Shown: piece after piece, positions 1 to 6,217 of the stretch
Layout: each line of letters starts with the position of its first letter
Position numbering within the stretch: position 1 is the first letter of the stretch
Source: Acidimicrobiia bacterium
GTDB lineage: Bacteria; Actinomycetota; Acidimicrobiia; Spongiisociales; UBA5794
Assembly (NCBI GenBank): GCA_030618675.1
Contig: JAUXCV010000067.1
Span: 1-7,796, forward strand
Length of the DNA stretch: 7,796 nucleotides
Direction: 5' to 3'
Position numbers and translations under genes: made by a program
The notes under the pieces: model-generated
Seen by the model: only the letters and a program-made list of their open reading frames with translations
Told to the model about the DNA's origin: nothing
The model's database searches: none

Positions 1-327
1 CCGATCGTGGTCGTACGGCCTGCCCCTTCCGACGATCTTCTTCACGCCTTTCGCAACCAGCCAGGTCGTGAAGCCTGCAGCCGCATACGCCAACGCCGGG
101 TCGGGACGCCGGGTTCTCCAATAGGACCAACCGGCGAGAACGAAGGGTGCGCTGAGGCTCCCGGCCTGCATCGGTGCCCATAGGAGCGGTGCCAACTCGT
201 CCGGGGCGTCATTGATCCTCCGATAGATGCTGCGCTCCCAATCCGGGAGCCCCCGACGAGCCTCGACGGCCGAACCGACGAGTCCGGCGAGAGCCGCGCC
301 GATCCTCAGGGCCTTACTGAGATTCAT
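1..327 (-). CDS. PAP2-family membrane phosphatase, partial (N-terminal 109 residues)
   Basis: This is the 5' part of a gene that leaves the window at its left edge. The translation begins MNLSKALRIGAAL and reaches KKIVGRGRP near residues 97-105. That fits KX6RP, the first catalytic signature of the type 2 phosphatidic acid phosphatase superfamily, whose members remove phosphate from lipid or isoprenoid phosphates at the membrane. The segment around residues 31-60 (WERSIYRRINDAPDEL, then a hydrophobic stretch with MQAGSL) also resembles actinobacterial PAP2 proteins. The second and third signatures (SGH and SRXXXXXHXXXD) would lie outside the window, so activity cannot be judged. The ATG is preceded by AAGGGGAGA, a good ribosome binding site. 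It overlaps the end of the upstream kinase-like gene by 14 bp in another frame, so the two are probably translationally coupled. This frame was found by reading the minus strand directly. Substrate is unknown; undecaprenyl pyrophosphate or phosphatidate are possibilities from the family only. Confidence 0.85.
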   Translation of the reverse strand, partial: MNLSKALRIGAALAGLVGSAVEARRGLPDWERSIYRRINDAPDELAPLLWAPMQAGSLSAPFVLAGWSYWRTRRPDPALAYAAAGFTTWLVAKGVKKIVGRGRPYDHDR

Positions 328-1849
328 CGTCTCCCCTTCCCGGGTTGCCGGATTGTCCACGGCTCCGGATACGGCGCACCGGATCGAGTCGCTGGATGTG
401 GTCGAGCGGTGCCGCCGCCCGTCCGGTCGTGCCTTCGATCTCGTCACGGACGCTCCGGTCGATGTGGTCACCGCGTTCCTTCAATTCAGTCCTGGTCGCT
501 CCGCTGAGGGCCTGCGGTTGGACCCGTGGGGCGGCGGCTGACACGGCATCGGTGCCCAGGACATCGACGGCGCATCGAACGGCGCGTTCGGGACCCACGA
601 GGAGTGCACTCGACGTGGTCAACTCGGCGATGTCGTTGTTGAGGAGGAGATCCGATGCGGCGAGTTCGCTGAATCCGAAATCGATGATCCAGGGGACCTT
701 CTCGTCGTCCAGGAACACGTTCGCAAGACGAAGATCGCGGTGGGCGATTCCGTGGTCGCGCAGGATCGCGACCTGCTCCCAGATCCCGGTGAGGATGTCG
801 TCGGTGAGTTCGTCGACCTCGATCGAGTCGAGAGATCGGCCCTCGATGGCTTCGTACGCGAGGAGCATCGAGTACTCCTCTTCGCCGATGAGACCGACCG
901 TGATGAGAGAAGGCGTCCGGACTCCGGCGGCTGAGGCGCTGTACGAGAGGAGGGCTTCGTGCTCCACGGTCCGTCGGAGGGTGGAGAAGGCCGGTTCGTC
1001 CCCGATGTTCTTGAATCGGAACTGGCGGTAGAGGCGGAAGAGCAGGTCGGCGCTGCGCTCGTCGGTGCTGAGCGTCTTGACGAACATGCGGTCGCCTTCG
1101 ACGGTCTCAACGAAGTAGGGAGTCGATCCACGTGCATCGACCTGCGCTGCGTCGAGACGGGTCACGTCGATTCCCGACCGCTTGAGGGTCGCCACGATCT
1201 CTTCTCCGGAGGGTTGACGATTGGGTGACCCGACGATGAACAGGATCCCGGATCCCACGGCGACACCGATCGACATCGCTAGAACGAGTTCGGCCGGGAG
1301 ATTCGATCCCAACGTGAGACGGATGACGATCAAGAGTATGAGCGCTGCCCAACTGACTCTCTGCCACCGGCGGTGCAGCCACGGCGTTGCTGCGGTGATG
1401 GCAGCCGTGAGAGCAGCGACATACGGGTAGTACGCCGTCTGGGCGACGATTACGGTCCCGTTCTCGGGCGTGAAGGCCTCGTCGGCAAGGAGAGTCGATA
1501 TCCATGAGATCGTTCCTCCCGTCGCCGCGGCGGCGGCTAGGGCGGCCACAACGATGACGACGAGACGCCGGAAGTCGCGTTGCCGGGTGAAGAACACGAG
1601 GATGATCAGAGGCACGGCGAGGATGAGCGCTGTGACGATCAGCCCGATGATCTCGCTGACGGCCCCGGCCGTATCGTCCAAGATCTCACTGAGGTCTTCC
1701 CCAAGTCCACCGAACACGTCCGGGAAGATCAACACGATGAGGGTTGTCGTGAAGGCGACGATCGATGCCGTCACGAAGCGGAGGGCATCCGTGGGGGACC
1801 GGACGGTCTGGTCCGCGTTGGGGACGTTGATTTGGACGGTCGTCGTCAT
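314..1849 (-). CDS. Membrane-anchored protein-kinase-like protein, 511 aa
   Basis: The N-terminal half has about six hydrophobic helices (roughly residues 24-46, 65-87, 95-120, 133-152, 164-181, 186-207). A cytoplasmic kinase-like domain follows, roughly residues 215-440. Visible kinase features are a candidate ATP-binding lysine (MFVK, K258), a candidate helix-C glutamate (E298), the catalytic loop HRDLRLAN (370-377, D372 and N377) and DFG (390-392). All key residues are present, so phosphotransfer is plausible. The fold is probably of the atypical RIO/ABC1/aminoglycoside-kinase type rather than a classical Ser/Thr kinase. From memory, related actinobacterial proteins continue after the motif VGPERAV and QPxALSxATR into a lysylphosphatidylglycerol-synthase-like (flippase-type) membrane domain. 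Here those motifs are present (419-425, 444-453) but the protein ends in a basic tail with no further helices. The start is supported by GGAGAG just upstream. It is the first gene of a unit with the overlapping PAP2 gene. The substrate is unknown. Confidence 0.8.
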   Translation of the reverse strand: MTTTVQINVPNADQTVRSPTDALRFVTASIVAFTTTLIVLIFPDVFGGLGEDLSEILDDTAGAVSEIIGLIVTALILAVPLIILVFFTRQRDFRRLVVIVVAALAAAAATGGTISWISTLLADEAFTPENGTVIVAQTAYYPYVAALTAAITAATPWLHRRWQRVSWAALILLIVIRLTLGSNLPAELVLAMSIGVAVGSGILFIVGSPNRQPSGEEIVATLKRSGIDVTRLDAAQVDARGSTPYFVETVEGDRMFVKTLSTDERSADLLFRLYRQFRFKNIGDEPAFSTLRRTVEHEALLSYSASAAGVRTPSLITVGLIGEEEYSMLLAYEAIEGRSLDSIEVDELTDDILTGIWEQVAILRDHGIAHRDLRLANVFLDDEKVPWIIDFGFSELAASDLLLNNDIAELTTSSALLVGPERAVRCAVDVLGTDAVSAAAPRVQPQALSGATRTELKERGDHIDRSVRDEIEGTTGRAAAPLDHIQRLDPVRRIRSRGQSGNPGRGDDESQ

Positions 1850-1978
1850 GGCTCTCCGGTACCTGCGGTGTGAGCTACGGATGGTACCGCCGGACCAAGG
1901 ATCTACTTGGGCGTTCCGTGAGCGAATGACAGGTCTAGATCTCGCTTCTTCGGTAACCTATCGCAGGTCAGGAAGTCA

Positions 1979-1996
1979 GATTGCCGTAGGGCAATC
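1979..1996 (+). promoter_or_regulatory. Small hairpin just upstream of the 132-aa gene
   Basis: GATTGCC (1979-1985) and GGCAATC (1990-1996) form a perfect 7-bp stem with a 4-base loop. It ends 6 bases before the GGGAGG ribosome binding site at 2003-2008. It could be a protein operator or a leader hairpin affecting translation. The rest of the 163-bp divergent region (1850-2012) holds no promoter that I can assign with confidence; TAACCT at 1954-1959 fits a -10 but has no clear -35 partner. Confidence 0.3.
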
Positions 1997-2012
1997 GATA
2001 TTGGGAGGCCAC

Positions 2013-2411
2013 ATGTCCGACAAGAAGATCCCGCTAGGGATTTCCATCATCACGATCATCATGTACATCCAGGCGATCTTCGGCATCGCTGCGGGTATCT
2101 TCGTGATCATTGACAAGAACGCGCTCGCTCACGAACTGTCCGACATCAGCGAGAGCATGTTGCTCTACTACGGGATCGCCGCGATCGTCGTCGCCGTCAT
2201 CACCGGACTGCTGGCGATGGGGCTACGTTCGGGTAGCAACGGCGTACGGTTGTTCATTGCCGTCGTCATGGTGTTTCACCTCGCGATCGGCGTGTGGGGC
2301 CTCATCGCCCTCCCCGGCGCACGTATGGCAGGTCTCATGCAGGCACTGATCGCCCTGATCGTTCTGTACCTCCTGTACGGCAGCGACGAGAGCAACGAGT
2401 ACTTCGCCTAA
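2013..2411 (+). CDS. Small four-helix integral membrane protein, unknown function (132 aa)
   Basis: The protein begins MSDKKIPLGISIITIIM and has four predicted membrane helices at roughly residues 9-33, 49-71, 78-100 and 103-122. Loops are short and the C-terminal tail is acidic (SDESNEYFA). I recognise no catalytic motif. The pattern resembles small actinobacterial membrane proteins of unknown function. The open frame extends upstream to 1470, but that part is antisense to the kinase-like gene. The ATG at 2013 is chosen because GGGAGG lies at 2003-2008, four bases before it, and because hydrophobic membrane sequence starts only from here. The gene diverges from the kinase-like gene and converges on nrdJ, so it is probably transcribed alone. 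It is followed 22 bp later by a strong inverted repeat that would end its transcript. Confidence 0.8.
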   Translation: MSDKKIPLGISIITIIMYIQAIFGIAAGIFVIIDKNALAHELSDISESMLLYYGIAAIVVAVITGLLAMGLRSGSNGVRLFIAVVMVFHLAIGVWGLIALPGARMAGLMQALIALIVLYLLYGSDESNEYFA

Positions 2412-2433
2412 GCGAACCAACTCCGAAACAACG

Positions 2434-2461
2434 AGAACCGGCGGCCTCGGCCGCCGGTTCT
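2434..2461. terminator. Strong GC-rich hairpin, probable bidirectional terminator
   Basis: AGAACCGGCGGCC (2434-2446) and GGCCGCCGGTTCT (2449-2461) form a perfect 13-bp stem around a 2-base centre (in practice a 4-base loop). It lies between the convergent 132-aa gene (stop at 2411) and nrdJ (stop at 2538). The plus-strand side has only a short T-rich tail (TTCTTC). The minus-strand side continues TCGTTGTTTC, a little more T-rich, so it may serve both transcripts. Confidence 0.75.
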
Positions 2462-2476
2462 TCGCGTGTCAAGCCG

Positions 2477-2525
2477 GTCGTTTGTGCTTACGACCACCTC
2501 TGGTGTGGGCGCAAGCACAAACGAC
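2477..2525 (-). terminator. Nested inverted repeat just after the nrdJ stop
   Basis: GTCGTTTGTGCTT (2477-2489) and AAGCACAAACGAC (2513-2525) are a perfect 13-bp inverted repeat. Inside the 23-base loop lies a second small stem, CACC (2495-2498) and GGTG (2502-2505). The outer stem can extend by CCG/CGG past a 2-base bulge. It begins 12 bp after the nrdJ stop in the direction of nrdJ transcription. No T-run follows, so it may be an mRNA 3'-end stabiliser or a factor-dependent terminator rather than a classical intrinsic terminator. The stem is less GC-rich than its surroundings, so a small dispersed repeat is another possibility. Confidence 0.5.
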
Positions 2526-2537
2526 GTCGGATCGTCG

Positions 2538-5500
2538 TCAGCTGCAGCCCGTCGTGTCCCCACAGGTCAGACAGACGTAGCACGAACCGCTGCGCACGGT
2601 CATGTGGCCGCACGCCGAGCATGCAGGCGCGTCGCCCATCAGATCCCCGAGCGATGCCTCGGCCGCCGTGATGGCAGCAGCCGTCGCCGTGCCCGGGCCA
2701 TCAGAGACCACGGCGGTGGCGTAGACCGGTTCCGCATCGGGGAGCGTGCTGATGTCGTCATCGACGAACTTCGCGGCGGCCACCTGTGCATCAACGTCGG
2801 CTTCCGCGGCCGCATCCGTGAGATCGAGTTGCGTGCCGGCCTCGACGGCGATGCCCTTCGGGGGTTCCGGCAGCTCTCCGGATCGGTCCGGTGGTACCTG
2901 CACGAGTTCGTCGCGTTCGAGGTACTCGAGTCCGAGGGCCCGGAACACGTAGTCGATGATGGAGTTCGACATCTTGATGTTCGGATGCCCTTCGACGAAG
3001 CCTCGGGGCTCGAACGTCTGAAACGTGAACGTATCCACGTACTCCTCAAGCGGTACACCGTACTGGAGGCCCTTCGACACGGCGATCGCGAAGCAGCTCA
3101 GCACGCCTCGTAGGGTTGCCCCTTCTTTCGCCAGGTCGATGAAGAGCTCACCCAGAGTGCCATCGGCGTACTCGCCGGTGCGGAGGAACACCTTGTGCCC
3201 GCCCACACGGGCCTCTTGTGTGAACCCGACCCGGCGCGATGGGAGGAGGAACCTCGGGCGGGAGAGATCGTTGTAGGCCTCGGTGGGGGAGATCCCCGGG
3301 CTGAACATGCCGCCGTGGATCATGACCTCGCGGGTGATCGCCTCGGTGACCTCTTCGGGCTCATCCTCACCCACGCCTTCGTCGGACGTGGCAGATAGTG
3401 GCTGTGATGCCTTCGAGCCGTCGCGGTAGAGCGCCATCGACTTCAGACCGAGTTCCCATGAGAGCCGGTATGACTCTTCGATGTCCTCAACGGCGACCTC
3501 GTTCGGCATGTTGATCGTCTTCGAGATCGCTCCCGAGATGAACGGCTGGGCCGCCGCCATCATCTTGATGTGGCCGCTGTGGTGGATGAATCGCTTGCCG
3601 TAGCGACCGTTCCGGTTCGCCGTGTCGAAGACATCGAGATGCTCTTCGAGCAGACCGGGGGCGCCTTCGATCGTCTGGCGGCCGCACACATAGTCGTTGG
3701 CTTCTCTGATCTGGTCGTTCGAGAACCCCAACTCGTGGAGCATCGAGAACCCGCGACCGTTGTACTGGTCGGGAGTGAAACCGAGACGCTGCATTGTTTC
3801 TTCGCCGAGCGTCCACTGGTTGAAAGCGAAGCCGATCTCGAACACCGAGGGGAGCGTTGCTTCGATCTTGTCGATGTCCTGAGAGGTGAAGCCCTTGGTC
3901 ATCAGCGTTGCCGCGTTGATGTGCGGAGCACGCTGGATGCCCATCGCTCCGATCACGTAGTCGACGATCTGCTGGATGCGCTCGTCGTTGTAGCCGAGTC
4001 GCTTCAGCGCCGGAGCGAGAGAACGGTTGGCGATCTTGAAGTAGCCGCCGCCCGCGAGTTTCTTGAACTTCACGAGAGCGAAGTCGGGTTCGACCCCGGT
4101 CGTGTCACAATCCATCAAGAGGCCGATAGTACCCGTTGGCGCCAAAACGCTCGATTGAGCGTTGCGGTAGCCGTGCTGCTCGCCGAGTGCGACGGCTCGA
4201 TCCCATGCCTCACGGGCCTCTGCGACCATCTCGGGCGGACCGAACTCCGGATCGATACCGGTCACGAAGTGGCTCACACCGTCGTAGTCGCTCTGATCTG
4301 CGTTGTAGGCGGCGCGGCGGTGATTCCGCATCACCCTCAGCATCGATTCACGGTTCTCCTCGAACTTCGTGAAAGGACCCAGCACGCTCGCCATCTCGGC
4401 GGAGGTGGCGTACGCATCGCCGGTCAGGATCGCAGTCAGCGATCCGGCGATGGCCCGACCCTCGTCGGAGTCGTAGGGGACGCCCACCCTCATCAAGAGG
4501 GAACCGAGGTTGGCGTAGCCGAGTCCGAGCGTCCGGTAGTCATAGGAGCCTTGCGAGATCTCCTTCGCCGGGAAGTGAGCCATCGTCACCGAGATCTCGA
4601 GAGCGATCGTCCAGAGACGTACGGCGTGCCGGTAGCCAACGAGGTCGAAGACGCCCTGCTCGTCGTGATAGAACTGACCAAGGTTCAGCGATGCAAGGTT
4701 GCAGGCCGTGTTGTCGAGGAACATGTACTCGGAGCAGGGGTTCGAAGCACGGATCTCTCCTCCGGCCGGTGCCGTGTGCCACTCGTTGACCGTTGTGTGG
4801 AACTGAACGCCGGGATCCGCGCTTGCCCATGCGGCTTCCGCTACTTGATGCCAGAGATCCCGTGCCTTCAGCGTCTTGACCGGACTGCCGTCGGTTCGGC
4901 TCGTGAGGTCCCAGTCGTCGTCGTTGATGACGGCCTGCACGAACTCGGTCGTCACGCGCACCGAGTTGTTGGAGTTCTGACCTGAGACCGTGGCATACGC
5001 CTCGCCGTTGAAGTCGGATGAGTAGCCGGCGGCGATGAGCGCCTTGACCTTCTCTTCCTCTTTCGCTTTCCAGGCGATGAACGTCTCGACATCCGGGTGG
5101 TCGATGTCGACGATGACCATCTTGGCGGCACGGCGGGTTGTACCCCCGGATTTGATCGCTCCGGCGGCGCGATCGCCGACCTTCAGGAAACTCATGAGAC
5201 CGGAGGACTTGCCACCGCCCGAGAGGCGTTCTCCCTCACCCCGGATATGGGAGAAGTTCGCTCCTGCGCCGGCTCCCATCTTGAAGAGACGTGCTTCGCG
5301 AACCCAGAGATCCATGATGCCACCGGGGTTCACGAGGTCATCATCGACGCTCATGATGAAGCAGGCGTGAGGAGCGGGGCGGCTGTAGGAGTCGAGTGAT
5401 TCGACGTTCTCTCCGGTCTCCGGATCGACGTACCAGAAGCCTTGAGCGACGCCCTCGATGCCGTACCGATGGTGGAGGCCCGTGTTGAACCACTGTGGCG

Positions 5501-5921
5501 AGTTCGGCGCCGCCATCTGGTGGACGAGCATGTAGGCGAGTTCGTCCTCGAAGGCTTGTGCGTCGTCGGTCGACGCGAAGTAACCGTTCTGTTCGCCCCA
5601 CCAACGCCAGGTGGAGGCGAGACGGTCGATGACCTGACGGGCCGAGCGCTCGGGCCCGAGGATCGGCTTCCCTGTCTCATCGAGAAGTGGCCGACCTGCA
5701 CTGTCACGTTGCGGAACGCCGGCTTTGCGGAAGTACTTGGACACCATGATGTCCGCAGCGACCTGCGACCAATCTGCGGGGACTTCCGCATCCTCCATCT
5801 CGAACACGATCGATCCGTCGGGGTTCGTGATGCGGGAGTCTCGTCGAATCCACTCCACGGTTTCGTACGGATCGGTCCCGGCAGTCGTGAACCGCCGTTC
5901 GATCTGGAGTCCTTCGGTCAT
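2538..5921 (-). CDS. nrdJ: Adenosylcobalamin-dependent (class II) ribonucleotide reductase, 1127 aa
   Basis: This enzyme reduces ribonucleotides to deoxyribonucleotides with a thiyl radical generated from adenosylcobalamin, without needing oxygen or a second radical subunit. The N-terminal region and barrel cover about residues 1-830. The active-site motif NPCSE is at 394-398 (radical cysteine C396, with N394 and E398). The redox-pair cysteines are probably C187 and C407; the 11-residue spacing from C396 to C407 is the usual one for class II enzymes. SGGGKSSG (234-241), KSGGTTRRAAKM (257-268) and APTGTIG (594-600) are further family motifs. A TSCPD-type domain follows at about 890-1000. An Ala/Asp-rich linker (about 1005-1098) leads to the cysteine motif CSACGH, then GSCYVCLTCG, ending GCS (C1101, C1104, C1114, C1117, C1126), thought to relay electrons or bind zinc. 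No N-terminal ATP-cone or intein is seen. Length fits the long form. AGGAGGAG just upstream supports the ATG. It lies alone on its transcript, behind NrdR-type operators. Confidence 0.97.
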   Translation of the reverse strand: MTEGLQIERRFTTAGTDPYETVEWIRRDSRITNPDGSIVFEMEDAEVPADWSQVAADIMVSKYFRKAGVPQRDSAGRPLLDETGKPILGPERSARQVIDRLASTWRWWGEQNGYFASTDDAQAFEDELAYMLVHQMAAPNSPQWFNTGLHHRYGIEGVAQGFWYVDPETGENVESLDSYSRPAPHACFIMSVDDDLVNPGGIMDLWVREARLFKMGAGAGANFSHIRGEGERLSGGGKSSGLMSFLKVGDRAAGAIKSGGTTRRAAKMVIVDIDHPDVETFIAWKAKEEEKVKALIAAGYSSDFNGEAYATVSGQNSNNSVRVTTEFVQAVINDDDWDLTSRTDGSPVKTLKARDLWHQVAEAAWASADPGVQFHTTVNEWHTAPAGGEIRASNPCSEYMFLDNTACNLASLNLGQFYHDEQGVFDLVGYRHAVRLWTIALEISVTMAHFPAKEISQGSYDYRTLGLGYANLGSLLMRVGVPYDSDEGRAIAGSLTAILTGDAYATSAEMASVLGPFTKFEENRESMLRVMRNHRRAAYNADQSDYDGVSHFVTGIDPEFGPPEMVAEAREAWDRAVALGEQHGYRNAQSSVLAPTGTIGLLMDCDTTGVEPDFALVKFKKLAGGGYFKIANRSLAPALKRLGYNDERIQQIVDYVIGAMGIQRAPHINAATLMTKGFTSQDIDKIEATLPSVFEIGFAFNQWTLGEETMQRLGFTPDQYNGRGFSMLHELGFSNDQIREANDYVCGRQTIEGAPGLLEEHLDVFDTANRNGRYGKRFIHHSGHIKMMAAAQPFISGAISKTINMPNEVAVEDIEESYRLSWELGLKSMALYRDGSKASQPLSATSDEGVGEDEPEEVTEAITREVMIHGGMFSPGISPTEAYNDLSRPRFLLPSRRVGFTQEARVGGHKVFLRTGEYADGTLGELFIDLAKEGATLRGVLSCFAIAVSKGLQYGVPLEEYVDTFTFQTFEPRGFVEGHPNIKMSNSIIDYVFRALGLEYLERDELVQVPPDRSGELPEPPKGIAVEAGTQLDLTDAAAEADVDAQVAAAKFVDDDISTLPDAEPVYATAVVSDGPGTATAAAITAAEASLGDLMGDAPACSACGHMTVRSGSCYVCLTCGDTTGCS

Positions 5922-5933
5922 CTCTCCTCCTCA

Positions 5934-5951
5934 TCCGGTGTCCCCACCGGA
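5934..5951 (-). promoter_or_regulatory. nrdJ: Hairpin next to the nrdJ ribosome binding site
   Basis: In the nrdJ leader, TCCGGTG (5945-5951, read on the minus strand) pairs with CACCGGA (5934-5940) around a 4-base loop: a perfect 7-bp, GC-rich stem. It ends two bases before the AGGAGGAG Shine-Dalgarno (5924-5931). At this distance it could influence ribosome loading. The structure is visible; a regulatory role is inference. Confidence 0.4.
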
Positions 5952-5978
5952 GCTTGATATCCACAAATTTATGCCCAC

Positions 5979-5994
5979 CCACTAGATGTTGGGG
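5979..5994 (-). promoter_or_regulatory. NrdR box 1 (nrdJ-proximal)
   Basis: On the minus strand the site reads CCCCAACATCTAGTGG. The core CAACATCTAG fits the central CWANATNTWG of the NrdR consensus acaCwAtATaTwGtgt, and the outer TG on one side fits too. NrdR is a zinc-finger/ATP-cone repressor that senses ATP and dATP and shuts down ribonucleotide reductase genes. The centre lies between 5986 and 5987, about 65 bp upstream of the nrdJ ATG. Confidence 0.75.
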
Positions 5995-6010
5995 TAGGGA
6001 AGTGGAATAC

Positions 6011-6026
6011 CCCCTACATCTAGCAC
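6011..6026 (+). promoter_or_regulatory. NrdR box 2 (promoter-proximal)
   Basis: The site reads CCCCTACATCTAGCAC, with core CTACATCTAG fitting the NrdR consensus core. It shares ACATCTAG with box 1 but in inverted orientation. Its centre (between 6018 and 6019) is exactly 32 bp, about three helical turns, from that of box 1, a spacing typical of paired NrdR boxes. It falls just downstream of the predicted transcription start of nrdJ. Confidence 0.75.
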
Positions 6027-6035
6027 GGTTTCACG

Positions 6036-6064
6036 AGTGTAATTACACGCGTGCCATCCGTCAA
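6036..6064 (-). promoter_or_regulatory. Predicted sigma70-type promoter of nrdJ
   Basis: Read on the minus strand, TTGACG (6064-6059) and TACACT (6041-6036) form a -35/-10 pair with a 17-bp spacer. TACACT fits the actinobacterial TANNNT -10 pattern. Transcription would start near 6029, giving a leader of about 108 bases and placing both NrdR boxes where bound repressor would block the polymerase. A weaker alternative -10, TAAATT at 5971-5966, lacks a good -35. Its upstream region would be covered by box 1. Confidence 0.5.
6037..6048. repeat. Perfect 12-bp palindrome over the nrdJ -10, possible operator
   Basis: GTGTAATTACAC is identical on both strands. The symmetry extends to CG/CG pairs beyond one mismatch on each side (6034-6051). 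It overlaps most of the predicted -10 element. AT-rich palindromes of this kind are common operators for dimeric repressors of the TetR, MarR or GntR type. No regulator gene lies in the window and I do not recognise the specific site. Confidence 0.45.
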
Positions 6065-6179
6065 ACCTTTCACGATCGGACGCCTGTGGCGGCGAAAAGT
6101 GCGTCCTTTTCGGCCGATCGGAGGGCTGGATGTAGTTCTAGAGGCTCGTTCGGACAAGGGCAAGGCGGATCGGGAAGAG

Positions 6180-6208
6180 GTTTTCGCGCAGCCCTCATTG
6201 TTTTCGCG
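6180..6208. repeat. Direct repeat of GTTTTCGCG, 20-bp period, between the transporter and nrdJ
   Basis: GTTTTCGCG occurs at 6180-6188 and 6200-6208, two helical turns apart and on the same face of the helix. Nearby, CGAAAAG (6093-6099) and CTTTTCG (6106-6112) form a 7-bp inverted repeat. This lies in the 3' flank of the transporter gene. No T-run terminator for that gene is evident. In the remainder of 6065-6217 I see no convincing gene. Confidence 0.35.
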
Positions 6209-6217
6209 AGACGAGAT

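Noticed and set aside
1470..2012. Upstream in-frame extension of the 132-aa gene to a 313-residue protein
   Set aside because: The extension is antisense to the kinase-like gene, is Arg/Thr/Ser-rich without a domain, and a good ribosome binding site is found only at the ATG at 2013.
3570..4985. A 471-codon open frame on the plus strand antisense to nrdJ
   Set aside because: It lies entirely opposite nrdJ, whose motifs are unmistakable. The product is rich in V, R, E, H and D without a domain, typical of an antisense shadow in GC-rich coding DNA.
5704..5934. An out-of-frame ATG at 5934 upstream of nrdJ, overlapping the Shine-Dalgarno, as a regulatory upstream ORF
   Set aside because: It has no ribosome binding site of its own and its frame is a shadow of nrdJ with Arg-rich nonsense sequence.
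5922..6035. Cobalamin riboswitch in the nrdJ leader
   Set aside because: The leader is only about 110 bases and no B12-box-like conserved core could be recognised; such riboswitches are larger.
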